Source: Cronobacter dublinensis subsp. dublinensis LMG 23823 | Lineage (GTDB): Bacteria > Pseudomonadota > Gammaproteobacteria > Enterobacterales > Enterobacteriaceae | Reading direction: 5' to 3' | DNA: 64,000 bases | Assembly (NCBI RefSeq): GCF_001277235.1 | Contig: NZ_CP012266.1 | Coordinates: 3,658,001-3,722,000 of the forward strand | In this document: piece after piece, positions 52,695 to 61,838 of the stretch | Position numbering within the stretch: position 1 is the stretch's first letter | Layout of the letters: each line of letters begins with the position of its first letter | Made by a program: the position numbers and the translations under genes | The notes under the pieces: model-generated | Databases searched by the model: none | What the model was told of the DNA's origin: nothing | Seen by the model: only the letters and a program-made list of their open reading frames with translations

Positions 52695-52736
52695 GCCGCC
52701 GCGCTTCCTGTTAAGGTTCACAGAAAGCGCGGCGGC
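52695..52736 (-). terminator. strong stem-loop between parC and plsC
   Basis: The 12-bp perfect arms GCCGCCGCGCTT/AAGCGCGGCGGC enclose an 18-nt loop, 36 bases past the parC stop. There is no T-run on the minus strand, so it may be an mRNA stabiliser as much as a terminator. Confidence 0.5.
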
Positions 52737-52771
52737 GGTTGAGCATTGCGGTGATGCGTTAGTCGGGAGAA

Positions 52772-55030
52772 TTACGCCTCGCCGTCGTCGGCTTTCGGGC
52801 GCGACGGCGCGTCCACTTCGACCCTGTCGATGCGTTGCAGGCCGCGCATCAGCGTTCCGCGACGACCGCGTTCGCCATGCACTTTTTGCAGCTCTTCCGG
52901 GCGCAGCTTGATTTTACGTTTGCCAACGTGCAGCGTCACGGTGCTCTGCGGCGGCAGGATGGTGAGATAAGCGAGCTTATCGTCGCCTTTCGCCGCGTCA
53001 GCGGAAGGAATGGAGATGATTTTGTTGCCCTTGCCTTTAGAGAGCTGCGGCAAGTCCGCCACCGGGAACATCAGCATACGCCCTGCCGCCGTAATGGCGA
53101 GCAGCATGTCATCGTCATGCTCAATTTCGAGCGGCGGCAGCACGTTCGCGTTTTCCGGCAGCGTAATCAGCGCCTTACCGGCACGGTTGCGCGCCACCAG
53201 ATCGTTGAAGGTGCAAACGAATCCGTAGCCCGCGTCAGACGCCATCAGCAGCTTTTGCTCCTCGCCGGTCATCAGCATATGTTCCACCACCGCGCCTGGC
53301 GGCAGCGTCAGCTTACCGGTGAGCGGTTCGCCCTGGCCGCGGGCCGACGGCAGCGAGACCGGGTCGAGCGCGTAACTGCGCCCCGTGGAGTCGATAAACA
53401 CCACCGGCTGGTTGCTCTTGCCCTTCGCGGACGAAAGCCAGCTGTCGCCCGCTTTATAGCTCAGCGCTTTGGCGTCGATGTCATGGCCTTTGGCGCTGCG
53501 TACCCAGCCCATCTGGGAGAGCACGATAGTGACCGGCTCGGACGGCAGCATGTCATGCTCGTTCATCGCCTTCGCTTCTTCGCGCTCATGCAGCGGTGAA
53601 CGGCGATCGTCGCCATAGGCGTCGGCGTCCGCCTGGATCTCTTTTTTCAACAGGGTATTCATTTTGCGCTCGGAGGCGAGAATGCCCTGGATCTGATCGC
53701 GCTCTTTTTCCAGATCGCTCTGTTCGCCGCGGATCTTCATCTCTTCAAGCTTCGCGAGATGGCGCAGTTTGAGTTCGAGGATCGCTTCGGCCTGGGTTTC
53801 GCTGATGCCGAAACGGCTCATCAGCACCGGCTTCGGCTCATCTTCGCTGCGGATAATCTCGATAACTTCGTCGATATTGAGAAACGCGACCAGCAAACCT
53901 TCCAGAATATGCAGCCGCTTGAGCACTTTCTCCAGACGATAATTAAGGCGACGGCGCACCGTATCGCGGCGGAACGCAAGCCATTCGGTGAGGATCTCCA
54001 GCAGATTTTTCACCGCCGGACGGCCATCCAGCCCAATCATGTTGAGGTTGATACGGTAGCTTTTTTCCAGATCGGTCGTGGCGAACAGGTGGTTCATCAC
54101 CTGATCCATATCCACGCGACTGGAGCGCGGCACGATAACGAGACGCGTCGGGTTTTCGTGATCTGATTCATCGCGCAGGTCATCGACCATCGGCAGTTTT
54201 TTGGCGCGCATCTGGTTTGCTATCTGCTCCAGCACGCGGGCGCCAGAAACCTGATGCGGCAGCGCGGAGATGACCACCGCGCCATCTTCTTTTTTCCAGA
54301 CGGCGCGCATACGCACCGAGCCGCGGCCGCTCTGGTAGATTTTGCGAATCTCAGCGCGCGAGGTGATGATTTCGGCTTCGGTCGGGTAGTCCGGGCCCTG
54401 CACGATATCCAGCAGCTCGTCGAGGCTGGTTTTCGGGCTGTCGATCAGGCTCACGGCGGCTTTAGCGACTTCGCGCAGGTTGTGCGGCGGAATGTCGGTC
54501 GCCATGCCCACCGCGATGCCGGTGGTGCCGTTTAACAGAATGTTCGGCAGACGCGCCGGCAGCATTTTCGGCTCGTTCAGCGTGCCGTCGAAGTTAGGAA
54601 CATAATCGACGGTGCCCTGCCCGAGTTCGCCCAGCAGCACTTCGGCATATTTCGACAGGCGCGATTCGGTATAACGCATCGCCGCGAAGGATTTCGGATC
54701 GTCCGGCGCGCCCCAGTTCCCCTGCCCGTCCACCAGCGGATAACGGTAAGAGAACGGCTGCGCCATCAGCACCATCGCTTCATAGCAGGCACTGTCGCCG
54801 TGCGGGTGATATTTACCCAGCACGTCGCCCACGGTACGGGCGGATTTTTTGAATTTGGCGCTGGCGTTCAGTCCCAGTTCCGACATGGCATAGACGATGC
54901 GGCGCTGAACAGGCTTAAGCCCGTCGCCGATAAACGGCAGCGCGCGGTCCATGATGACGTACATGGAATAGTTCAGATAGGCGTTTTCAGTGAATTCATG
55001 CAGCGCAAGACGCTCTGCCATATCGCTCAT
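52772..55030 (-). CDS. parC: DNA topoisomerase IV subunit A
   Basis: A 752-residue topoisomerase subunit that decatenates daughter chromosomes, working with ParE (not in this window). The catalytic tyrosine is Tyr120 in AAMRYTESRL. The quinolone-resistance positions Ser80 and Glu84 are unchanged (HPHGDSACYEAM), consistent with no target-site resistance in this subunit. The C-terminal beta-pinwheel domain is complete. The length equals E. coli ParC. Confidence 0.97.
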   Translation of the reverse strand: MSDMAERLALHEFTENAYLNYSMYVIMDRALPFIGDGLKPVQRRIVYAMSELGLNASAKFKKSARTVGDVLGKYHPHGDSACYEAMVLMAQPFSYRYPLVDGQGNWGAPDDPKSFAAMRYTESRLSKYAEVLLGELGQGTVDYVPNFDGTLNEPKMLPARLPNILLNGTTGIAVGMATDIPPHNLREVAKAAVSLIDSPKTSLDELLDIVQGPDYPTEAEIITSRAEIRKIYQSGRGSVRMRAVWKKEDGAVVISALPHQVSGARVLEQIANQMRAKKLPMVDDLRDESDHENPTRLVIVPRSSRVDMDQVMNHLFATTDLEKSYRINLNMIGLDGRPAVKNLLEILTEWLAFRRDTVRRRLNYRLEKVLKRLHILEGLLVAFLNIDEVIEIIRSEDEPKPVLMSRFGISETQAEAILELKLRHLAKLEEMKIRGEQSDLEKERDQIQGILASERKMNTLLKKEIQADADAYGDDRRSPLHEREEAKAMNEHDMLPSEPVTIVLSQMGWVRSAKGHDIDAKALSYKAGDSWLSSAKGKSNQPVVFIDSTGRSYALDPVSLPSARGQGEPLTGKLTLPPGAVVEHMLMTGEEQKLLMASDAGYGFVCTFNDLVARNRAGKALITLPENANVLPPLEIEHDDDMLLAITAAGRMLMFPVADLPQLSKGKGNKIISIPSADAAKGDDKLAYLTILPPQSTVTLHVGKRKIKLRPEELQKVHGERGRRGTLMRGLQRIDRVEVDAPSRPKADDGEA

Positions 55031-55249
55031 TACTCGTGATTCCTCAACGTGTGCGCCTGCCTGTGCGGCGGCAAAATTACCCTGAATTCTATCCTATAAC
55101 ACACCCTGAGTCACTGAAGAGCCGCGGCAGGCGGCGCGTTATGCTGCGTAAATCGTGCTTAGGTTATCTACCAATTCCAACAGCTATTAAAAACAGCGCC
55201 ATACCCGATAATAGCCGCCAGCCAACTGAAAAATTAAGGGACCTTCGCC
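55031..55249. other. intergenic gap between parC and the DUF4365 gene
   Basis: 219 bases. The half next to parC is G+C-rich and the half next to the DUF4365 gene becomes A+T-rich, marking the left edge of the islet. A TATTAA hexamer near 55183 is a possible -10. No direct repeat, integrase site or tRNA end was seen. Confidence 0.4.
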
Positions 55250-56494
55250 GTGAAAAAATCCGTAAAAACGCCTGCTAAAACTAACGACGATGATGGCTCA
55301 CAGCTGCCCACGGTTCATGAAAACCATATAACGGGCGAAAGCGGCGCGCTCTTTGTGAGTCAGCAGATTAACGCCATGAATTATATCTGCCGACGCATGG
55401 ACAACAGAGATTACGGCATTGACGCAGAAATCGAGATAACGCTTGAGAAAGACGATAAAAAATACGCGACCGGGAAAAAGATCCATGCTCAGATCAAATG
55501 CGGCCCTAGTTTTTTTGATAACCCGGTGAATGACAGTGGTTGGACCAACTACTTTTCGAGCAGCACTGTTAATTACTGGCTAAACCATACGATCCCCGTC
55601 ATCGTCATTATTTGCGATCTACAAGGCAACTGTTACTGGCAACTCGTCACCAGCTATAACCTGGAAAGGACAGAGAAAAACTATAAGCTCTTTTTCCCTG
55701 CTGCGAATAAGCTGTCGGCAGCTAAAAATGATTTCGATAAAATTGCCAATAGCCAGTACCACGCCAAAGAAACGGTAATTACCTTTTTGCTGGATAGCGA
55801 TTTTAACGTCCAAAATGACCAGCAAGAGCTGGAAGTATTATGCGGCGAAGCGATGCTGGCGATTGCCCGCAAGGAGCCTCTGCACATCGACATCGCGTTT
55901 GCGGATGAATTTTCTGCCATTGAGACGCTAAGTAATCTCAAGAACACAGAAAATGCGCTGACGATTAAAGAAAGAAGAGCAATTCTGGATGCAGAAAAAA
56001 TCATTGAACGTTATACCGTTATACGCCACTTTCTAAGCGATGCCATTAACCTGGTTTTCAGAACGCCTTTTTTCCAGGGTATTTACAATTCCTTTGTCAC
56101 TCACGGTGAAATTCAGGTAGCCCAAATCATTAAGGGCATTTTCGATTTACGGGCCAGACAGCTCGCCAGCCCCGTTGTTAATGCTGATACCACCCTTGAA
56201 ATCTGGCACACGCAACATGAAGACTTCTCTTTCAGGGTGTATTTAACCGGTGACGATCATAATAAATTGGTAGAGAAACTTGAGCGCCTTGATGGCCTGG
56301 ATGCCTTAAGAATACCAGGCAGCTATATCGTCAACAATTTAGATAAGGATATGGTATATAGCAAGGTTGTCCCTGCCCTGGTGATATCTCTCCTGAATTA
56401 TCTGGATCGTACCAATAAAGAGTTCAAAGATCTGAAATTTTCCGTTAACTCCGATGATGATTATTTGTTCTGGTGGAACGTGGGTCTCGCGTAA
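55250..56494 (+). CDS. DUF4365 domain protein with PD-(D/E)xK nuclease-like residues
   Basis: A 414-residue protein with an N-terminal DUF4365 domain (about residues 20-150). The pattern fits a restriction-endonuclease-like fold: Glu30 on the first helix, DYGID with Asp58 and acidic residues at 60 and 62, then HAQIKCG with Gln81 and Lys83. YW at 109-110, PVIVIICD at 116-123 and YW at 129-130 are typical of the family. Residues about 180-414 match nothing I know. No signal or membrane segment is visible. The GTG start has AAGGGA nine bases upstream. Three 60-base stretches counted by hand gave 40-45% G+C, far below the flanks. Function unknown; a DNA-acting or defence role is inference. Confidence 0.8.
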   Translation: MKKSVKTPAKTNDDDGSQLPTVHENHITGESGALFVSQQINAMNYICRRMDNRDYGIDAEIEITLEKDDKKYATGKKIHAQIKCGPSFFDNPVNDSGWTNYFSSSTVNYWLNHTIPVIVIICDLQGNCYWQLVTSYNLERTEKNYKLFFPAANKLSAAKNDFDKIANSQYHAKETVITFLLDSDFNVQNDQQELEVLCGEAMLAIARKEPLHIDIAFADEFSAIETLSNLKNTENALTIKERRAILDAEKIIERYTVIRHFLSDAINLVFRTPFFQGIYNSFVTHGEIQVAQIIKGIFDLRARQLASPVVNADTTLEIWHTQHEDFSFRVYLTGDDHNKLVEKLERLDGLDALRIPGSYIVNNLDKDMVYSKVVPALVISLLNYLDRTNKEFKDLKFSVNSDDDYLFWWNVGLA

Positions 56495-56524
56495 CGGTAC
56501 ACGCACGCCTGATTATTGCTCATA

Positions 56525-56547
56525 GCGCAAAAGTCTTTGCGCGTTTT
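56525..56547 (+). terminator. terminator after the DUF4365 gene
   Basis: GCGCAAA/TTTGCGC with a 4-nt loop is followed by GTTTT, 30 bases past the stop. It separates the islet from mdaB. Confidence 0.6.
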
Positions 56548-56613
56548 GCCAATATTGCCGCACCGCTGGATGCGGTACTATTGATGACAAACGCGATAAT
56601 TAGAGGACAAATA

Positions 56614-57195
56614 ATGAGTAACATACTTATCATCAACGGCGCGAAACAGTTCGCTCACTCCAAAGGCCAGCTCAACGACACCCTGACTGAGGTCGCGGAG
56701 AGCTACCTGCGCGACGTCGGGCATGATGTTCAGGTCACCCGCGCCGACAGCGACTATGACGCCAGCGAAGAAGTGCAGAAATATCTCTGGGCCGACGTCA
56801 TTATCTATCAGATGCCAGGCTGGTGGATGGGCGCGCCCTGGACCGTGAAAAAGTATATCGATGATGTTTTCACCGAGGGTCACGGTTCGCTGTATGCCAG
56901 CGATGGCCGCACCCGCTCCGACGCCTCGAAAAAGTATGGCTCCGGCGGCCTGATTCAGGGCAAAAAATATATGTTGTCGCTCACCTGGAACGCGCCGATG
57001 GAAGCGTTCACCGAGAAAGATCAGTTCTTTCACGGCGTCGGCGTGGATGGCGTCTACCTGCCGTTCCACAAGGCGAACGAGTTTCTGGGCCTGACGGCAC
57101 TGCCGACGTATATCGCCAATGATGTGATTAAAATGCCGGACGTGCCGCGCTACGTTGCAGAATATCGCGAGCATCTGGCGAAAATTTTTGCTTAA
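56614..57195 (+). CDS. mdaB: NADPH:quinone oxidoreductase MdaB
   Basis: A 193-residue flavodoxin-fold FAD enzyme that reduces quinones by two electrons, protecting against semiquinone stress. NILIINGAKQFAHSKGQLN and QMPGWWMGAPWTVKKYIDDV with EGHGSLYASDGRTR are shared with E. coli MdaB, which has the same length. The ATG with AGAGGA upstream was chosen; the frame is open 47 codons upstream without support. It forms a pair with ygiN, 31 bases downstream. Confidence 0.95.
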   Translation: MSNILIINGAKQFAHSKGQLNDTLTEVAESYLRDVGHDVQVTRADSDYDASEEVQKYLWADVIIYQMPGWWMGAPWTVKKYIDDVFTEGHGSLYASDGRTRSDASKKYGSGGLIQGKKYMLSLTWNAPMEAFTEKDQFFHGVGVDGVYLPFHKANEFLGLTALPTYIANDVIKMPDVPRYVAEYREHLAKIFA

Positions 57196-57226
57196 CTGTC
57201 AGGCGGTTTTACAAAAGGAGTTAACC

Positions 57227-57541
57227 ATGCTGACAGTAATAGCAGAAATTCGTACCCGTCCTGGCGCGCACCATCGCCAGGCGGTGCTGGATGAGTTCAA
57301 GAAGATCATTCCTGCGGTGCTGGCGGAAGCCGGTTGCCACGGTTACGCCCCGATGGTCGACAGCGCCACGGGCCTCGCTTTTCAGACCAGCGCGCCGGAT
57401 TCCATCGTGATGGTAGAGCAGTGGGCCAGCGCCGAGCACTTAAAAGCGCACCTGGAAACCCCGCATATGCTCGGTTTTCGTGACGCGGTGAAAGGCGACG
57501 TGCTGGATACCACCATCCGCATTCTGGAAAGCGGCGTCTGA
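57227..57541 (+). CDS. ygiN: Quinol monooxygenase YgiN
   Basis: A 104-residue ABM-fold protein that oxidises menadiol to menadione, forming a quinone redox cycle with MdaB. LTVIAEIRTRPG, HHRQAVLDEFKKI, GCHGYAPMVD and HLETPHM are recognisable. The AAAAGGAG site before the ATG is strong. The length equals E. coli YgiN. In E. coli parE follows; here katG and malonate genes follow instead. Confidence 0.95.
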   Translation: MLTVIAEIRTRPGAHHRQAVLDEFKKIIPAVLAEAGCHGYAPMVDSATGLAFQTSAPDSIVMVEQWASAEHLKAHLETPHMLGFRDAVKGDVLDTTIRILESGV

Positions 57542-57559
57542 CGCGCCACCGGAAAGCAT

Positions 57560-57591
57560 AAAAAAGGCGATGAGCATTCATCGCCTTTTTT
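57560..57591. terminator. bidirectional terminator between ygiN and katG
   Basis: AAAAAAGGCGATGA/TCATCGCCTTTTTT, a 14-bp stem with a 4-nt loop. A second hairpin CCCGCG/CGCGGG (57612-57629) is nearer katG. Confidence 0.9.
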
Positions 57592-57637
57592 GTTAGCACG
57601 GGGATTAACGACCCGCGCGATAACGCGGGCATTTTGA

Positions 57638-59818
57638 TTAACGCAGATCGAAACGGTCCAGGTTCATCACTTTGGTCCAGGCCGCCACGAAATCCTTCAC
57701 GAATTTCTCGCGGGCGTCGTGGCTGGCGTAGACTTCCGCCACCGAGCGCAGAATCGCGTTCGAACCGAATACGAGATCCGCGCGGGTCGCCGTGAATTTC
57801 ACCTCGCCGCTCGCGCGGTCCCGGCCTTCAAACCGTTCAGACGTCGCGTCGCTCGCTTTCCATTCGTAACGCATATCCAGCAGATTCACGAAGAAATCGG
57901 TGCTGAGCACGCCCACACGATCGGTGAACATCCCGTGCTGGCTGGCATCAAAGTTGGCGCCGAGAACACGCATCCCGCCCACCAGCACGGTGAGTTCCGG
58001 CGCGGAGAGCGTCAGCTGCTGCGCTTTGTCGATAAGCAGCGCTTCCGTGGAGGTGCTGTTGCGCACGCCGCGGTAGTTACGAAAACCATCTGCCGCCGGT
58101 TTCAGCAGCTCGAACAGCGCGACATCGGTCTGATCCTGACGCGCATCGACGCGGCCCGGCGCAAACGGCACGGTAATATCCACGCCCGCCGCTTTCGCCG
58201 CCTGTTCAATACCCACGACGCCTGCCAGCACGATAAGGTCAGCGAGCGAGGCTTTATGGGTCGCGCGCTGGATCTCCTCAAGCTTCGCCAGCGCGCGGGC
58301 CGCTGAGGCGTTCACTTCCCAGTCGCGCTGCGGCGCGAGCGCCAGACGCGCGCCGTTAGCGCCGCCGCGTTTATCGCCGCCGCGGAAAGTAGAGGCCGAG
58401 GCCCAGGCAACCGAAACCAGTTCGCTCACCGATAACCCGGCGTTCGCGATCTCCGCTTTCAGCGCGTCGATATCCGCCTGCGTCGGCTGGTAAATCGCCG
58501 CCGGTAACGGGTCCTGCCAGATCAGATCTTCTTTCGGCACTTCCGGCCCGATGTAGCGCGCTTTCGGCCCCATATCGCGGTGCGTCAGCTTGTACCAGGC
58601 GCGGGCAAACGCTTCATTGAACGCCTGCGGATCGTTGAGGAAACGGCGTGAAATCTTCTCGAATTCCGGGTCGAAACGCAGCGTCAGGTCGGTCACCAGC
58701 ATGGTCGGCTTGCGCTTTTTCGACGGGTCAAACGGGTCCGGAATGATCTCCGGCGCGTCGACCGCTTCAAACTGGATAGCGCCCGCCGGGCTGCGGGTCT
58801 GCACCCACTCATATTTGAACAGGTTCTCAAAGAAGTAGTTGCTCCATTGGGTCGGCGTCTGGGTCCAGGTCACTTCGAGGCCGGACGTGATCGCATCCGC
58901 GCCCGCGCCGCTGCCGAAGTTACTGGTCCAGCCGAGGCCCTGCGCTTCAATAGGTGCCGCTTCCGGGTCGACGCCAACATGGCTCGCCGCGCCTGCGCCG
59001 TGGGTTTTGCCGAGCGTATGGCCGCCTGCGATCAGCGCCACGGTCTCTTCGTCGTTCATGCCCATGTTGCCGAAGGTGGCGCGAATCGCCGGCGCGGCGG
59101 AGGCCGGATCGCCGCTGTGATTCGGCCCTTCCGGGTTGACATAGATAAGACCCATTTCGGTCGCGCCGAGCGGCGCCTGCGCCAGGGATTCCGGGTGGCG
59201 ATGTTCAAGCCAGGCTTTCTCGTCGCCCCAGTTCACATCCATATCCGGCTCCCAGACGTCTTCACGCCCGGCGCCGAAACCAAAGGTACGGAAACCGGAA
59301 TTTTCCAGCGCCACGTTGCCCGCAAGAATAAACAGGTCGGCCCAGGAGATTTTCTGGCCATATTTTTGTTTCACCGGCCACAGCAGGCGGCGCGCTTTAT
59401 CAAGGCTGACGTTATCCGGCCAGGAGTTAAGCGGCGCGAAACGCTGCTGCCCGCGGCCCGCGCCGCCGCGCCCGTCAGCGGAGCGGTAGGTGCCGGCGCT
59501 GTGCCACGCCATACGAATGAAAAGCCCGGTGTAGCTGCCCCAGTCGGCAGGCCACCACGGCTGAGAATCGGTTAACAGGGCTTTCAGATCGCCTTTCAGG
59601 GCGGCGTAGTCAAGCTCGCTGAAGGCATTGCGGTAGTTGAAATCCTCGCCCAGCGGGCTGGTGCGATTCGAGTGCTGGCTTAGCAGTTCAACGCGCAGCT
59701 GATTTGGCCACCAGTCGCGGCTGGCCGTGCCGCCGCCAGCGCTTTGATTGTTGTTGCCCTGATGAAAGGGGCATTTTCCTGCGGATAACGTGTTGTGGGT
59801 GTCGTTCGGCGTGCTCAT
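57638..59818 (-). CDS. katG: Catalase-peroxidase KatG
   Basis: A 726-residue bifunctional heme catalase-peroxidase, the same length as E. coli KatG. The distal heme residues Arg102, Trp105 and His106 lie in FIRMAWHSAGTYR; the tyrosine of the Met-Tyr-Trp crosslink is in MGLIYVNPEGP. The proximal histidine is in ALIAGGHTLGKTHGAG. The C-terminal heme-less half is intact. The ATG with GGAGCG upstream was chosen over one four codons earlier. It is divergent from mdcR, not at the E. coli katG locus. Confidence 0.96.
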   Translation of the reverse strand: MSTPNDTHNTLSAGKCPFHQGNNNQSAGGGTASRDWWPNQLRVELLSQHSNRTSPLGEDFNYRNAFSELDYAALKGDLKALLTDSQPWWPADWGSYTGLFIRMAWHSAGTYRSADGRGGAGRGQQRFAPLNSWPDNVSLDKARRLLWPVKQKYGQKISWADLFILAGNVALENSGFRTFGFGAGREDVWEPDMDVNWGDEKAWLEHRHPESLAQAPLGATEMGLIYVNPEGPNHSGDPASAAPAIRATFGNMGMNDEETVALIAGGHTLGKTHGAGAASHVGVDPEAAPIEAQGLGWTSNFGSGAGADAITSGLEVTWTQTPTQWSNYFFENLFKYEWVQTRSPAGAIQFEAVDAPEIIPDPFDPSKKRKPTMLVTDLTLRFDPEFEKISRRFLNDPQAFNEAFARAWYKLTHRDMGPKARYIGPEVPKEDLIWQDPLPAAIYQPTQADIDALKAEIANAGLSVSELVSVAWASASTFRGGDKRGGANGARLALAPQRDWEVNASAARALAKLEEIQRATHKASLADLIVLAGVVGIEQAAKAAGVDITVPFAPGRVDARQDQTDVALFELLKPAADGFRNYRGVRNSTSTEALLIDKAQQLTLSAPELTVLVGGMRVLGANFDASQHGMFTDRVGVLSTDFFVNLLDMRYEWKASDATSERFEGRDRASGEVKFTATRADLVFGSNAILRSVAEVYASHDAREKFVKDFVAAWTKVMNLDRFDLR

Positions 59819-59886
59819 GTTTCGCTCCATGTCCTGTTTTGCCGTTACGATAGCCCCGCAGTTTGATAAGTCATACCTGTATTAAC

Positions 59887-59912
59887 CTACAGATTTGATA
59901 GCCTGTACCTTC
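59887..59912 (-). promoter_or_regulatory. possible OxyR half-sites upstream of katG
   Basis: CTAC-N7-ATAG-N7-CTTC resembles three of the four ATAG/CTAT modules of an OxyR site with the right 7-base gaps. The fourth module is not present. It lies about 70 bases upstream of katG. The evidence is weak. Confidence 0.25.
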
Positions 59913-60009
59913 TTTAACAAACCCGAGAATGTCCCTGCGGAAAGGAAGGTTTACCCCATCGTCTCCAGCCGTTAAGCTCGCTAATCCCGTTACTCAACAC
60001 CAGGCCCGC

Positions 60010-60939
60010 ATGAAACTCGCCATCGACGACGACATCACCTTTCGCAAGCTTTCTATCTTCATGGCATTTATGGAGAAGGGAAATATCGCCCGCACCGCCG
60101 AGGCGCTGGGCTTAAGCGCCGTCAGCGTGCACCGGGCGCTGCACAGCCTGGAAGAAGGTGTGCGCTGCCCGCTCTTCGTACACCGGGGCCGCAGCCTGGT
60201 GGCACTGCCCGCAGCTGAAACCTTGCTGGAATATTGTCAGGAGGCCATTGGCCTGATGGTGCGCGGTATTGAGGAGACACAGCGTACGGCGGGCATCGGC
60301 CAGGGGCGGTTGCGCGTTGGCACGCTCTATTCGCTGACGCTTGAAACCGTACCGCGTCTGCTGATGGGCATGAAGTTGCGCCGCCCCGATCTGGAACTCG
60401 ATCTCACGATGGGCTCCAATCAGGTGCTGCTTAATATGCTGGAAGACGGCGCGCTGGACGCCATACTGATTTCGGTCTCGGAAACACAGGTTGATCACAA
60501 AACGCTGGAAGTGACGCCGCTTTTTAACGACGACATTTATCTCGCGGCTCCGGCAGCGGAAGCGCTTGATACCCGACGTGACGCAGATTTGCGCCACTAT
60601 AAAAACCGTAAGTTCGTTTCGCTGGCAGAGGGGTTCGCCACTTATGCCGGCTTTCAGGAGGCATTTCACGTGGCGGGCTTTGAGCCGGATATCGTCACCC
60701 GCGTGAATGACATTTTCTCGATGCTGAGCCTGGTGCAGGCGGGCGTTGGGCTGTCGCTGGTACCGGGGCGCGTGAAGAAGCTTTATGAAAACGATGTGCA
60801 GCTTCTGAAGCTCGCGGAGCCGTACCAGATGCGCCAGCAGATAGCGCTGGTGTTTGCCCGCAATCGCGAACGCGATCCAAACCTGCTGGCGCTTGCGGCA
60901 GAGTGTCGCATGTACGCGCTGAGCCTCAATAAAAATTAA
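60010..60939 (+). CDS. mdcR: LysR-type regulator of malonate genes, MdcR-like
   Basis: A 309-residue LysR-type regulator. The helix-turn-helix (GNIARTAEALGLSAVSVHRALHSLEEG) is at about residues 22-48, followed by the effector domain. Sequence and position beside mdcH match MdcR of Klebsiella, which controls the mdc operon, so I infer that role. The ATG (MKLAIDDD) was chosen for its family length; a longer frame exists upstream. Its stop overlaps the mdcH stop by 4 bases on the opposite strand. It is divergent from katG. Confidence 0.85.
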   Translation: MKLAIDDDITFRKLSIFMAFMEKGNIARTAEALGLSAVSVHRALHSLEEGVRCPLFVHRGRSLVALPAAETLLEYCQEAIGLMVRGIEETQRTAGIGQGRLRVGTLYSLTLETVPRLLMGMKLRRPDLELDLTMGSNQVLLNMLEDGALDAILISVSETQVDHKTLEVTPLFNDDIYLAAPAAEALDTRRDADLRHYKNRKFVSLAEGFATYAGFQEAFHVAGFEPDIVTRVNDIFSMLSLVQAGVGLSLVPGRVKKLYENDVQLLKLAEPYQMRQQIALVFARNRERDPNLLALAAECRMYALSLNKN

Positions 60940-61838
60940 TCGCGGGACAGACGCGCCGCCAGATGCCTCGCAACGTCCATGCCGCTGCGCTCAAGCGAAA
61001 TGCTCTCGCCTTCCCACCCGGCCTGGCGCGTCAGACAGGTCAGCACGCCGCCGGGCGGCATCTCAATGGCAAGCCTCGCGTCGCGCTCGCGAGCGGCGAT
61101 CATCGCCTCCTGCCAGCGCACCGTGCGCGCCATGTTGAACGCCAGATCGTCTGCGATGCGCTCAGGCTGCCACACCACGCGGGCGGTGCTGCCGCTGAGG
61201 TAAGCGCACGTCGGGCGATGCAGGGTGACGTCGTGAAAGGCCTCAAAAAGTGTTTGCGCCGGGGCGTCGAGCAGCGCGCAGTGGGACGGCACGCTGACGG
61301 CGAGCCGGTTCACTTTGGTCGCGCCAAGCGCGAGCGCCGCTTCGCCCACCCTTGCCATCTGTTCATCACGCCCGGCAATCACAATCTGCGTTTCGGCATT
61401 GAGATTGGCGATATACGCGCCCTGCTCCGCCGCCAGTTTTTCGACCTGATCCAGACGCAGGCCGAGGATGGCGGTCAACCCATAACCATGCGGATAGGCC
61501 TGCTCCATCAGATCGCCGCGCAGCGCCACCAGCCGTAAGGCGTCGCGAAAATCGAGCGCGCCGGCGATCACCGCCGCCGGATAGGCCCCAATCGACAAAC
61601 CGCTGACCATATCCGGCATGACGCCCTGCGCCATCAGCGCGCGGGCGAAGGCCACTCCGGCAATCAGCAGCGAGAGCTGTACGGCGCGGGTGTGGCGTAG
61701 CGCCTGCGGCGTGTCGAGGGTGGCGAATTCATCGCCCAGCACCTCGCGTGCCGCGCGCTGCGTCTCCTCATCGGGTAAATGTTGCAGCATGCCGGGGCGC
61801 TGGGTACCTTGCCCCGGGAACGTAAAAATACTTTTCAT
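60936..61838 (-). CDS. mdcH: Malonate decarboxylase holoenzyme: malonyl transferase MdcH
   Basis: A 300-residue malonyl-CoA:ACP transferase-like protein that loads malonyl onto the decarboxylase carrier protein. The FabD-type motifs are clear: FPGQGTQRPGM at the start, the active serine Ser82 in GLSIGAYP, and PSHCALLDAP with the histidine. GGGAGGACGC precedes the ATG; the frame runs on upstream through mdcG but is not coding there. It overlaps mdcG by 4 bases, a sign of coupling. Confidence 0.92.
   Translation of the reverse strand: MKSIFTFPGQGTQRPGMLQHLPDEETQRAAREVLGDEFATLDTPQALRHTRAVQLSLLIAGVAFARALMAQGVMPDMVSGLSIGAYPAAVIAGALDFRDALRLVALRGDLMEQAYPHGYGLTAILGLRLDQVEKLAAEQGAYIANLNAETQIVIAGRDEQMARVGEAALALGATKVNRLAVSVPSHCALLDAPAQTLFEAFHDVTLHRPTCAYLSGSTARVVWQPERIADDLAFNMARTVRWQEAMIAARERDARLAIEMPPGGVLTCLTRQAGWEGESISLERSGMDVARHLAARLSRD

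Noticed and set aside
55036..55278. 80-codon frame upstream of and overlapping the DUF4365 gene
   Set aside because: No ribosome site and no similarity; it crosses the base-composition boundary of the islet.
55031..56613. Multi-gene defence system or prophage remnant at the DUF4365 islet
   Set aside because: Only one gene fits in the gap; there is no integrase, methylase, helicase or repeat boundary.
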